From an uncultured Collinsella sp. (GTDB lineage Bacteria > Actinomycetota > Coriobacteriia > Coriobacteriales > Coriobacteriaceae): DNA of 64,000 bases. The notes below the pieces were generated by a model that saw nothing but the letters and a program-made list of their open reading frames with translations, ran no database searches and was not told the DNA's origin. Numbering within the stretch: position 1 is the first letter of the stretch; each line of letters opens with the position of its first letter. The stretch lies in assembly GCA_900751755.1 (NCBI GenBank), contig CAADSP010000025.1:19109-83108 (forward strand), written 5' to 3'. A program made the translations under genes and the position numbers. This document shows, in pieces, positions 23,143 through 33,224 of the stretch.

Positions 23143-23187
23143 AATAAACACCCCAGCGGCGACTCGGCTCTCGCTGGGGTGTTTATT
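23143..23187. repeat. 16-bp perfect stem between tRNA-Ile and tRNA-Ala
   Basis: Arms 23143-23158 and 23172-23187 with a 13-base loop. It ends 11 bases before tRNA-Ala, leaving no room for a separate promoter. It may be an RNase processing stem in the precursor, or a terminator or attenuator of the first tRNA. Confidence 0.7.
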
Positions 23188-23198
23188 GCGAAAGAAAG

Positions 23199-23275
23199 TG
23201 GTGGACCTGACAAGATTCGAACTTGTGACCTCCCGGTTATCAGCCGGACGCTCTAACCAACTGAGCTACAGGTCC
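23199..23275 (-). tRNA. tRNA-Ile (anticodon GAT), copy 2
   Basis: 77 bases, identical to copy 1. It is the first gene of the cluster on the minus strand. Confidence 0.97.
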
Positions 23276-23322
23276 ATCGCGCAAGGGATATATTAGACGA
23301 GTCGTTACGCGCGCGTCAACAA

Positions 23323-23509
23323 CTTTTTTGAAAATCTTTGAGGGGTGTCGGCCCCGGCTGCCCGGCGGCATGCGAAGTCGCCTGCTCGGACAGTCCTGCT
23401 CGCACGGAGAGCACATTAAGTGCTCTCCGGCTCGTGCGGAACTCGCGATCGACTTCGCATGCCGCCGGGCAGCCGGGGCCGACGCGGGGTTCAAAGGTTT
23501 TCAAAAAAG
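23323..23509. repeat. 187-bp palindrome between gyrA and the tRNA cluster
   Basis: Core arms 23347-23380 and 23450-23483 are perfect reverse complements over 34 bases. Outer arms 23323-23334 and 23498-23509 pair perfectly over 12 more, and an apical 9-bp stem (23406-23414 with 23420-23428) caps it. It overlaps the T-run of the gyrA terminator. No open frame of interest is inside. Confidence 0.85.
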
Positions 23510-23535
23510 CGGTCGGCGCGCAGTGCGCCGACCGC
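23503..23535 (-). terminator. rho-independent terminator after gyrA
   Basis: Eleven-base perfect arms (23509-23519 and 23525-23535), a 5-base loop, then TTTTTTG on the minus strand, 41 bases after the gyrA stop. Confidence 0.9.
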
Positions 23536-23575
23536 CGATATATGGGGTCTGATATTTTCTACCAGCTAGGGCCTC

Positions 23576-26317
23576 TTACTCGTCTAGGAGATCTTCTGGC
23601 ATGTCGTTGCCGTCGCCTAGATCGACAGGGGTTTCTTCGGAAGCAGAGCCGTTTTCTGTGGCTTCGCCTTCGGGCTTTTCCTTGGCTGCCGTCATGCGGG
23701 CGACAGCGCATACGCGGTCGTTGTCGTCGACGGTCATCATCTTGACGCCCTGGGTGGCGCGGCCGGTCTGGCTGATCTCGTCGGTCTTGACGCGAATGAC
23801 CGTCGCGCCCTCCGTCACGATGAACAGCTCGTGCTGCGGGCCCACCGTCTTCATGGCCGCGAGGTTACCCTTACGTTCGGTCATTTGAATGGTGTAGACG
23901 CCCTGGCCGCCGCGATTCTGCTCCGGGTAGTCCGCGACCGGTGTGCGCTTGCCGTAGCCGCGCTCGGTGATGACGAATAGATCGCCGTTGCCGTTAGTGA
24001 CTTCCATGCCCAGAACGCTCACGCCGTCCTTCAGACCGATACCGCGAACGCCGCTGGTATCGCGGCCGGTGGCGCGCACCTGCTCCTCGGAGAACATGAT
24101 CGCCTTGCCCGCGGTGGTGGCCAGGATAATCTTGTCACCCTCGCGCACGCGGCGCACGTTCAGCAGCGCGTCGTCGTCACGCAGGTTGATAGCGATCAGG
24201 CCGTCGCGACGGCTGCGGTCATATGCGCTCATCACGGTTTTCTTGACCATGCCGCTCTTGGTGGCAAACATCAGGTACTCGTCGGCCGGGAACTCGCGGC
24301 AGCTGATGACGCTCGCGATCTTCTCGCCTTCCTCGAAGGGCAGCAGGTTGACGATCGCGGTACCGCGCGCCTGGCGCGTACCCACCGGCAGCTCGTGCAC
24401 CTTCAGGCGATAGACCTTGCCCTTGCTCGAGAAGAACAGCACGTACTCGTGCGTGGACGCGATGAACATCTCATCGATAACGTCGTCCTCTTTGAGGTTG
24501 ACGCCCGACACGCCCTTGCCACCGCGCTTCTGGGCACGGTAGGCAGCCACTGGGATACGCTTAACGTAGCCGGTGTGGGTGATGGTCACGACCATATCCT
24601 CGTCGGCGATGAGGTCCTCGACATCCAGGTCCTTCTCAACCTGGCTGATTTCGGTACGGCGCTTGTCGCCAAACTTCTTGGAGATCTCGCGCATCTCTTC
24701 CTTGATGACGCCCAGAATCTTCTCCTCGTGCGCCAGCAGGTCCTCGTAGTAGGCGATGGCGCGGCGCAGGCCGTCCAACTCTTCTTGGATCTTGTCGCGC
24801 TCCAGGCCGGTCAGGCGGCGCAGCTTCATCTCGAGGATGGCCGTGGTCTGCTCGGGCGTAAAGCCAAAGCGTTCGATCAGTCGGCTGCTGGCCTCGGAGT
24901 CGGTCTGCGAGGAGCGGATGATGCTGATGACCTCGTCGATATGGTCAAGGGCCATCAGGTAGCCCTCGAGGATATGCGCGCGGGCCTGGGCCTTCTTAAG
25001 GTCGAAGCGGGTGCGGCGGGTGACGACGTCGACCTGGTGGTCTATGTAGTGCTGCAGCATCTCGCGCAGGCTTAGGCATTTGGGAACGCCGTTGACGAGC
25101 GCCAGGTTGTTGGCGCCAAAGGTCGTCTGCAGCGAGGTGTACTTATACAGGTTGTTGAGCACGACCTGCGGAATGACGCCCTTCTTGAGCTCGATTACCA
25201 GACGGATGCCCTTCTGGTTGGACTCATCGCGCATATCCGAGATGCCCTCGATGCGCTTGTCGTTGACGAGCTGGGCGATCTTCTCCTGCAGGGTGCCCTT
25301 GTTGACCATGTAGGGAATCTCGGTAAAGACCAGGCGGCTGCGGCCGGTCTTGGTGGACTCCACGTGTGCCTTGGCACGCACGGTAATGGAGCCGCGACCG
25401 GTCTCGTAGCTCTGCTTAATGCCGGCGCTGCCCATGATGATGGCACCGGTGGGGAAGTCCGGACCGGGCATGATCTGCATGAGCTCGTCGACGGTGGCGT
25501 CGGGGTTGTCGATCAGGTAGCAGGTGGCCTCGATCGCCTCGGTGAGGTTATGCGGGGCGATGTTGGTGGCCATGCCGACTGCGATGCCTTGGCTGCCGTT
25601 GACCAGCAGGTTGGGGAAGCGCGCAGGCAGCGCCACGGGCTCGGCGAGCGATTCGTCGTAGTTGGGCTGCCAGTCGACGGTATCCTTCTGCAGGTCGCGC
25701 AGCAGTTCCATGGCGGGCTTTGCCAGGCGGCTCTCGGTGTAACGCATGGCCGCCGCGCCGTCGCCGTCGATGTTACCGAAGTTGCCGTGACCGTCGATGA
25801 GCGGCGTGCGCATGGAGAACCACTGCGCCAGGCGAACCATGGCCTCGTAGACCGCGGAGTCACCGTGCGGATGGTACTTACCGATAACTTCGCCGACCGT
25901 CCAGGCCGACTTCTTATGTGGGCGGTTGGGGTAGATGCCGCTCTCGTTCATCGCGTACAGGATGCGGCGGTGTACCGGCTTTAAGCCGTCGCGCACGTCC
26001 GGCAGGGCGCGCGCCGTGATAACCGACATCGAATACTCGATGAACGACTGCTTCATCTCGCGACCGAACTCCGAAATCTGGAGCTGGCCGCCGTTGATGT
26101 CCTCGCCGGCCGAGGCGCCACGATCGACTTCGCCAAAGCTCTCCTCGAGCTCACCGTCGTCGTCCTCTTCCTCATCATCATCGGCATCGGGGTTATAGGC
26201 GTCCGGATCGCCGTCCTCGCCCTGCTCAGCACGGGCAAGCAGGCGCTTCAGATCGTCGGGCATACCGGCATCGCCGGCCTCGTCCATACCCTCGCTATTG
26301 TTGATATCGTCTGCCAC
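23576..26317 (-). CDS. gyrA: DNA gyrase subunit A
   Basis: Cuts and rejoins DNA to introduce negative supercoils with GyrB. The 913 residues carry the winged-helix/tower breakage domain, with catalytic Tyr193 (RYTESR), equivalent to E. coli Tyr122. The quinolone-response loop is [10 protein letters not shown] with Ser154 and Glu158, equivalent to E. coli positions 83 and 87; this is a wild-type-like pairing. The C-terminal beta-pinwheel has the GyrA box QKRGGKG. The N-terminus is about 71 residues longer than in E. coli and holds an acidic run (about 45-63). An acidic C-terminal tail ends the protein. It starts 11 bases after gyrB. Confidence 0.98.
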   Translation of the reverse strand: MADDINNSEGMDEAGDAGMPDDLKRLLARAEQGEDGDPDAYNPDADDDEEEDDDGELEESFGEVDRGASAGEDINGGQLQISEFGREMKQSFIEYSMSVITARALPDVRDGLKPVHRRILYAMNESGIYPNRPHKKSAWTVGEVIGKYHPHGDSAVYEAMVRLAQWFSMRTPLIDGHGNFGNIDGDGAAAMRYTESRLAKPAMELLRDLQKDTVDWQPNYDESLAEPVALPARFPNLLVNGSQGIAVGMATNIAPHNLTEAIEATCYLIDNPDATVDELMQIMPGPDFPTGAIIMGSAGIKQSYETGRGSITVRAKAHVESTKTGRSRLVFTEIPYMVNKGTLQEKIAQLVNDKRIEGISDMRDESNQKGIRLVIELKKGVIPQVVLNNLYKYTSLQTTFGANNLALVNGVPKCLSLREMLQHYIDHQVDVVTRRTRFDLKKAQARAHILEGYLMALDHIDEVISIIRSSQTDSEASSRLIERFGFTPEQTTAILEMKLRRLTGLERDKIQEELDGLRRAIAYYEDLLAHEEKILGVIKEEMREISKKFGDKRRTEISQVEKDLDVEDLIADEDMVVTITHTGYVKRIPVAAYRAQKRGGKGVSGVNLKEDDVIDEMFIASTHEYVLFFSSKGKVYRLKVHELPVGTRQARGTAIVNLLPFEEGEKIASVISCREFPADEYLMFATKSGMVKKTVMSAYDRSRRDGLIAINLRDDDALLNVRRVREGDKIILATTAGKAIMFSEEQVRATGRDTSGVRGIGLKDGVSVLGMEVTNGNGDLFVITERGYGKRTPVADYPEQNRGGQGVYTIQMTERKGNLAAMKTVGPQHELFIVTEGATVIRVKTDEISQTGRATQGVKMMTVDDNDRVCAVARMTAAKEKPEGEATENGSASEETPVDLGDGNDMPEDLLDE

Positions 26318-26328
26318 GTTACCTCCTC

Positions 26329-28401
<2,073 letters not shown>

Positions 28402-28408
28402 TTATCGT

Positions 28409-28437
28409 AAAAAAATACCCTCGGGAACGAGGGTATT
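28409..28437 (-). terminator. rho-independent terminator after the DUF721 gene
   Basis: Perfect 11-bp arms (28413-28423, 28428-28437 plus one) with GGAA loop on the plus strand; the minus strand continues TTTTTTT. It separates the dnaA-dnaN-recF-DUF721 block from gyrB. Confidence 0.9.
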
Positions 28438-28464
28438 TGGCTCTACAAGGCCACCAGATGCGAT

Positions 28465-29028
28465 TTAAGGCTCTTTTTTGCTTTGCACGCCCTTGGCCCA
28501 CTCGGCACTGGCTCTCATGGCATTCTCGAGGGCCTCGCGCAGTTTTTGGTCTTCGATGGGTGCCACTTGGCGCTCAATCTCGGTGCGCTCGGCCTCACTT
28601 AGGTCGGCGTGCGGGGCCGGCGGGCGCTCGGTCGTCGCCGGGCGCAGGCGCTCCTTGGCGGCGGGCGGCGTGTGACCGGGTGCGGTGGTTTTGAACACCA
28701 GGCCGTCCACATGCGCACCGGCGCGCTCCATGCGCGCGCGGATGATCTCACGCAACAGCGTCATTTCCTGCGTCCACGAGGGCGAATCGAGATATACCAG
28801 CAGCTCATTGGGCTCGGGCAGGTAGCGCAGACCCGTCACATGCCGCCCCTCGCGCGTGCCCGAGCACACCGCGTTCCACGCGCGATAGACCGCGCGCGAC
28901 TCCTCGGCAGCCTCCATCTGCGCACGGCGCTCAGGCGTCGCCGACGCCAGGATGCGCTGGCGCTCTGCGTTCAAAAACCCACTGAAGGCGACCGTCTCGC
29001 TCTCGCGCTCGTAATTAGCACGTCTCAC
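28465..29028 (-). CDS. DUF721 (DciA-like) protein
   Basis: DUF721 proteins include DciA, which loads or activates DnaB helicase in many bacteria lacking DnaC; the assignment here is by family and context. Residues 45-115 hold the DUF721 core (for example YRAWNAVCSG, LLVYLDSPSWTQEM and REIIRARM), followed by a Pro/Ala/Glu-rich C-terminal extension of about 70 residues. It overlaps the recF stop by 14 bases and follows dnaA-dnaN-recF, as is usual in Actinobacteria. Confidence 0.85.
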   Translation of the reverse strand: MRRANYERESETVAFSGFLNAERQRILASATPERRAQMEAAEESRAVYRAWNAVCSGTREGRHVTGLRYLPEPNELLVYLDSPSWTQEMTLLREIIRARMERAGAHVDGLVFKTTAPGHTPPAAKERLRPATTERPPAPHADLSEAERTEIERQVAPIEDQKLREALENAMRASAEWAKGVQSKKEP

Positions 29029-30121
29029 CCATGCTCACCACCTTGGCTCGATCAAGCAGGTCATCGGTAAAATACCCCAGGTTGGTCGTGGTTATGACCG
29101 TCTGGATATCATCGCCGATCAGCCGCAGAAAAGCACCGCGGCGCTCGCCGTCGAGCTCGCTCATCACGTCGTCCAGAAGCAACAGCGGAGCAGTACCCAG
29201 AACATCGCGAGCCACGGCCACCTCGGCCACCTTCCAGGACAGTACCAACGTTCGCTGCTGTCCTTGGCTGGCAAATGAACGAGCGGAGCGACCCGCCACG
29301 GTAAATTCAATCTCGTCGCGATGCGGTCCCGCCAACGTCACGCCGCGGCGAATTTCCTCGTCGGCGTGCTCATCAAGGGCGGCCAGCATGCGCTCGTACG
29401 CCCAGCCCTTCAGCTCTTCGCGATCCTCGACCTGGGGCAAATCCCCCAGCGTGGACGTATAGGTCACGTTGGCAGCCTCACCGGACGCCACTTGCCCGTA
29501 GGCAGTGCGCACATGGCCCGCCAGCCGGTCGAGTAGGGCCAACCGGTGCACGAGCAGGGCCGAGCCCGCGCGGGCAATCGAATCGTTCCACGCGCCGAGC
29601 ATCTCACGGCAGCACCAGGTCTCCTTGAGCAAGGCGTTACGCTGGGTCACGCAGCGCCCATAGGTGCTCGCAAGATCGGCATAGCGTGCGCTCAGTTGCA
29701 TGCCAAAGTCATCGAGGGCGGCGCGCCGCACACTGGCGCCTCGCTTAACCATGTCCAGATGGTCGGGGCAAAACAGCACGCTCGGCAGAACCCCGCGCAC
29801 ACCAGCGGCAGAGCATCTCTTGCCGTTGCGGCTAAACGAGCGCTTACCGTCCTCCGCGCTCAATCCCATATCAAGCACGCGGCCGTCGCCCTCGAGCCTC
29901 AGCTCGACCTTGCACGAGCCCACGCCGTCATGGACGAGCTCGGCTGCGGTCGGATGCCTAAACGAGGCGCCGCTCGTCAGCAGCTGCAGCGCCTCTATGA
30001 GATTGGTCTTTCCCGCCGCGTTGGGTCCCGCAAGTATCGTCACGCCCTCGTCCAGGGCAAGACGATAGTTATCGAAGCTGCGGTAGTGCGCGACGGAAAG
30101 ATCGCGGGCGAACATGGTCAT
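29015..30121 (-). CDS. recF: DNA replication and repair protein RecF
   Basis: SMC-like ATPase that loads RecA at gaps with RecO and RecR. The 368 residues have Walker A GPNAAGKTNLIEAL, the signature-type FASQGQQRTLVLSWK and Walker B LLLLDDVMSELD. The ATG at 30121 is 9 bases after the dnaN stop, with no clear ribosome site, so coupling is likely; the ATG two codons later is also possible. It sits in the usual dnaA-dnaN-recF order. Confidence 0.96.
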   Translation of the reverse strand: MTMFARDLSVAHYRSFDNYRLALDEGVTILAGPNAAGKTNLIEALQLLTSGASFRHPTAAELVHDGVGSCKVELRLEGDGRVLDMGLSAEDGKRSFSRNGKRCSAAGVRGVLPSVLFCPDHLDMVKRGASVRRAALDDFGMQLSARYADLASTYGRCVTQRNALLKETWCCREMLGAWNDSIARAGSALLVHRLALLDRLAGHVRTAYGQVASGEAANVTYTSTLGDLPQVEDREELKGWAYERMLAALDEHADEEIRRGVTLAGPHRDEIEFTVAGRSARSFASQGQQRTLVLSWKVAEVAVARDVLGTAPLLLLDDVMSELDGERRGAFLRLIGDDIQTVITTTNLGYFTDDLLDRAKVVSMGETC

Positions 30122-30130
30122 GGCGCAGCG

Positions 30131-31234
30131 CTAGATGCGGACCGGCATGACCAGGTACAGGTAGTTGATCTTGTCGTAGGACTTGAAGATGCCCGCCTGC
30201 GAGTAGCTCTTGAGCTCCAGCGTGATCTCCTTCTCCTTGGACAGGGCATTGAGGCAGCCGAAGATGTAGTGGTAGTTGAAGGCGATGGTACCCGACTCGC
30301 CCTCGGCCTCGACATCGATCGTCTCCTGCGCAAGGTCCTGGTCATTGGAGATGGAGGACAGGCCCATCTGCCCGTTCTCGACATCGATCTCGAACTTGAC
30401 GGCGGGGTTGGCGCTCGCGATAACGGCCACGCGCTTGAGGGCGGCGTTAAAGGCGGCGACGTCGATCTTGACGCTCGTCACGCACGAATCGGGGATGAGC
30501 TGCTTGTAGTTGGGGTACACGCCCTCGATGCGGCGCGACACGTAGGTGGTGTTGCCGGCCTCAAAGACGACCTGGGTGTCGGTAGCCCCGATCATGATGG
30601 TCGCCTGGCTGGCCATGATGTTCAGTGCGTCGTTAAAGGCGTCAGCCGGAACGTTGAGCTCAAAGGAGCCTTCGAGGGTCGAGGTCTCGACCTGCGTATC
30701 GCACACGGCCAAACGGAAGGAATCGGTCGCCACCAGGCGCACGGTGTTGTTCTCGACCTTCATGTGCACGCCACCCAGGATGGGGCGGGCCTTGTCGGTC
30801 GAGGTGACGCGCCACACGCGGCCGACCATCTCGGACAAGATATCGGTCGGCAGTTCCACGGCGCTCTCGATGGCATAGGCCGGAAACTCGGGGAAGTCAT
30901 TAGCATCGAGCGTGTTCAGCCTAAAAGAGCTCTTCTCGCAACCAATCAGCACCTGGCGCTCGGACAGCTCAAAGGTGACCGGGGCATCGGGGAGGGTCTT
31001 GGTGATATTGGAGAGCATCTTACAGGGGATAACCATCTCGCCCTCTTCTTCGACATGCGCCGCGATGCGATGACGGATCGAGATGGTGTAGTTAGAGGTC
31101 TGGAATTCCAAGATGCCGTCTTGGGCCTTGACGAGCACGCCAGACAGGATGGGGAGGGTGGATGCCGAAGCGACACCCTTCATAACGACGCCGATGGCTT
31201 GTGTAAGCGAGCTCTGGCTGACGGTGAACTTCAT
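30131..31234 (-). CDS. dnaN: DNA polymerase III sliding clamp
   Basis: Ring clamp that tethers polymerase III to DNA. The 367 residues form three similar domains of about 120 residues, beginning MKFTVSQSSLTQAI and ending with LVMPVRI, the typical M-P-x-R terminus. The ATG at 31234 follows AGAAAGG. The spacer to dnaA holds the best oriC candidate. Confidence 0.97.
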   Translation of the reverse strand: MKFTVSQSSLTQAIGVVMKGVASASTLPILSGVLVKAQDGILEFQTSNYTISIRHRIAAHVEEEGEMVIPCKMLSNITKTLPDAPVTFELSERQVLIGCEKSSFRLNTLDANDFPEFPAYAIESAVELPTDILSEMVGRVWRVTSTDKARPILGGVHMKVENNTVRLVATDSFRLAVCDTQVETSTLEGSFELNVPADAFNDALNIMASQATIMIGATDTQVVFEAGNTTYVSRRIEGVYPNYKQLIPDSCVTSVKIDVAAFNAALKRVAVIASANPAVKFEIDVENGQMGLSSISNDQDLAQETIDVEAEGESGTIAFNYHYIFGCLNALSKEKEITLELKSYSQAGIFKSYDKINYLYLVMPVRI

Positions 31235-31472
31235 CTTTTAATACCTTTCTATAGATATAAATATCTTAATAATAGTAATAGCACTGACGAAACTGTTGAT
31301 TACTCCCAAAGACGCAGGTCAGACCCAAAAAGAGAATCGACAGCAACCTGTGTGCAACAGGGGTGGTTTTCCACGTTCAAAACCTGCGCAAAACTTTTCA
31401 TCACCGCGGGTTGGGTTTTAGACACCTTATGCCCGTGGTTTCGACAAGTTTTCAACAGGTGTCTCTATTTCC
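31235..31472. other. candidate oriC (dnaA-dnaN spacer)
   Basis: This 238-base spacer has an AT-rich stretch (about 31249-31281), a run of TAA/TAG triplets (31267-31281) and several DnaA-box-like nonamers. These include TAATCAACA (31294-31302, minus), TGTGCAACA (31351-31359), TTTTCCACG (31367-31375), TTTTCATCA (31395-31403) and TTTTCAACA (31449-31457). Position beside dnaA and dnaN fits the chromosome origin. It must also carry the dnaN promoter, which I could not place. Confidence 0.75.
31267..31302. promoter_or_regulatory. DnaA-trio and adjacent box (basal unwinding element)
   Basis: 31267-31281 reads TAA TAA TAG TAA TAG, five triplets of the DnaA-trio type. After a 12-base spacer comes TGTTGATTA (31294-31302), the complement of a box-like TAATCAACA. 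In B. subtilis the triplets lie beside a GC-rich spacer and a DnaA box and direct strand opening; the order and orientation here match. Confidence 0.7.
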
Positions 31473-33209
31473 CTACGAGCGCAGTGTAATTTTATCGCGC
31501 AGCGACTTAAGGTCTTCGGTGACGGTGCGGTCTTCCTGGATCATCTTCTGGACCTTTTTGTAGCTCGTACTGACGGTCGAGTGGTTGCGGTTGCCAAATT
31601 CGGCGCCCACCGCCGTGGTCGTCATCTCGCACATCTCGATGGCCAGGTAGATAGCGATATGGCGTGCTTTGGCGATATTGGCGTTGCGACGCGGGCCGAT
31701 GAGCTCCTCGTGCGTTACGCCGTACTGCTCTTCGATGACGGACTGAACCGTCTGGACGTTGATCTTTTTGGCCGATGTGTCGAAGTACTGGCTAGCGATG
31801 GCGTCGATATCGTCAAAGGTGAGCTCTCCGCCCTCGCGCTCGCGGTCGCCCGCCTCGCCGGCGCAGCGCTCGCAAAAGCTCTCGAGTTCGCGGATGTTGG
31901 TGCCCGAGACCTCGGCCATGTGTTTAAAGTGTTCGTCGGTCAGGTGCCCGCCGTCGCCCCCATAGGCCGCCAGCAGCGAGTCGTCGCCTGCCTCGGGGGC
32001 GGCGACGATGGTGTTCTCGTAATAGCGCTGCAAGATCTTGTATTTCATCTCGTAGCTGGGCTCTGCAACCAGGCAGAGCATGCCGGCGTTGAAGCGGCTG
32101 GTCAAACGCTCGTCCATGCTCAGGTCCTTGGGGGCGCGGTCTGCCGCGATGACGACCTTCTTGTTGTTGCGGATGAATTCGTCCATGAGCTGGAAAAAGT
32201 AGTCCACGCTCGCGCGCTTGCCGATGATGTTTTGGATGTCATCGATGATGAGCACGTCCACGCCGTGGTACGCCTGCATGATGGGAGCGTTGCTCTTCTT
32301 TTGACGGTCGAACTCGGTCATCAGGTCGTCCAGATATGCCTGGGAGTTGGCATACTTGACCTTGATCTCGGGCGACTTCTCGGCGAGCTCGTTTTTGATG
32401 GCAAGCAGCAGGTGCGTCTTGCCCAGGCCCGATTTGCCGTAGATGAACAGTGATGTGCATGTGCCGCGCTCGTCCGCGAGGGCGGCAAACTTGAGTGCCG
32501 AGCGATAGGCATGGCTGTTTTCGGGGCCGTAGACAAAGTTCTCAAAGGTAAATTTTGAGTTCGCGGCGAGCGGGGCTCCATCCGTATTCTGCTCGGCCGG
32601 CACGGTCGGTGCTGGCATGGGTGAGGTGGGGGTCGCGGCTTGCGTGGATTTAGTCGGCGCCCCGCCCTTCATCTGGTTCATCATGCGACGAAAATCGTCG
32701 GCCGAGAGCGTGTTTTTGATTGCAATGCCCGAATCCGCGCCCGCCGCTGCGTCGTGAGCGATGGGCATGTGCGTGACGGGCGCGTTCGTTGGCGTCGCCG
32801 CCGCGGTCGGCAACGGTGCCATGGTTTCACGGGAAACATCGCTGTGCTGGTGCTCGACCGTCGACGCGTCGCCTGCGGAGGCCGGCACCGTCGGGGAAGC
32901 AGCGGGAGCCGTGGCGGGCGCCGTGGCGGGCGCCGTGGCGGCAGCGGATTCCGTCGCGGCGCCTTGCGGTGCCACGATGTCGAGCGCGATCGGTGCAAAG
33001 GCGATTTCTTCCAGATAGGCCTCAATAGTCGGCTGATGCTTTTTGAGCTGCGCGATGGCAAAGCGCGAGGGGGCCTCGATCGTGAGCGTATCTTCGGTCA
33101 GGCTTATGGCGCGCGATTGCCCCAGCATGTTGATGAGGCGTGCATCTTGGCCGTCGCGCTGGCAAAAGGCGATGGCATCCCCCAGGATGATGCTTGCTTC
33201 CTCGTCCAC
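31473..33209 (-). CDS. dnaA: replication initiator DnaA
   Basis: Binds DnaA boxes, opens the origin and helps load helicase. The 578 residues are longer than usual because of an Ala/Pro/Thr-rich linker (about 80-215) that includes short ATAP repeats. Domain III has Walker A GKSGLGKTHLL at 258-268 and Walker B VLIIDDIQN. Domain IV has ARHIAIYLAIEM and FGNRNHSTV. The start is a GTG at 33209 after GGGAGAG. A parS-like sequence lies inside the linker code at 32823-32838. It starts 16 bases downstream of the ATPase gene stop, so they may be co-transcribed. Confidence 0.97.
   Translation of the reverse strand: MDEEASIILGDAIAFCQRDGQDARLINMLGQSRAISLTEDTLTIEAPSRFAIAQLKKHQPTIEAYLEEIAFAPIALDIVAPQGAATESAAATAPATAPATAPAASPTVPASAGDASTVEHQHSDVSRETMAPLPTAAATPTNAPVTHMPIAHDAAAGADSGIAIKNTLSADDFRRMMNQMKGGAPTKSTQAATPTSPMPAPTVPAEQNTDGAPLAANSKFTFENFVYGPENSHAYRSALKFAALADERGTCTSLFIYGKSGLGKTHLLLAIKNELAEKSPEIKVKYANSQAYLDDLMTEFDRQKKSNAPIMQAYHGVDVLIIDDIQNIIGKRASVDYFFQLMDEFIRNNKKVVIAADRAPKDLSMDERLTSRFNAGMLCLVAEPSYEMKYKILQRYYENTIVAAPEAGDDSLLAAYGGDGGHLTDEHFKHMAEVSGTNIRELESFCERCAGEAGDREREGGELTFDDIDAIASQYFDTSAKKINVQTVQSVIEEQYGVTHEELIGPRRNANIAKARHIAIYLAIEMCEMTTTAVGAEFGNRNHSTVSTSYKKVQKMIQEDRTVTEDLKSLRDKITLRS
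32823..32838. other. degenerate parS inside dnaA
   Basis: GGTTTCACGGGAAACA differs from the parS consensus TGTTTCACGTGAAACA at two positions, one of them at the palindrome centre. It encodes linker residues of DnaA. Whether ParB binds it is unknown. Confidence 0.4.
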
Positions 33210-33224
33210 TGTCTCTCCCGTTCT

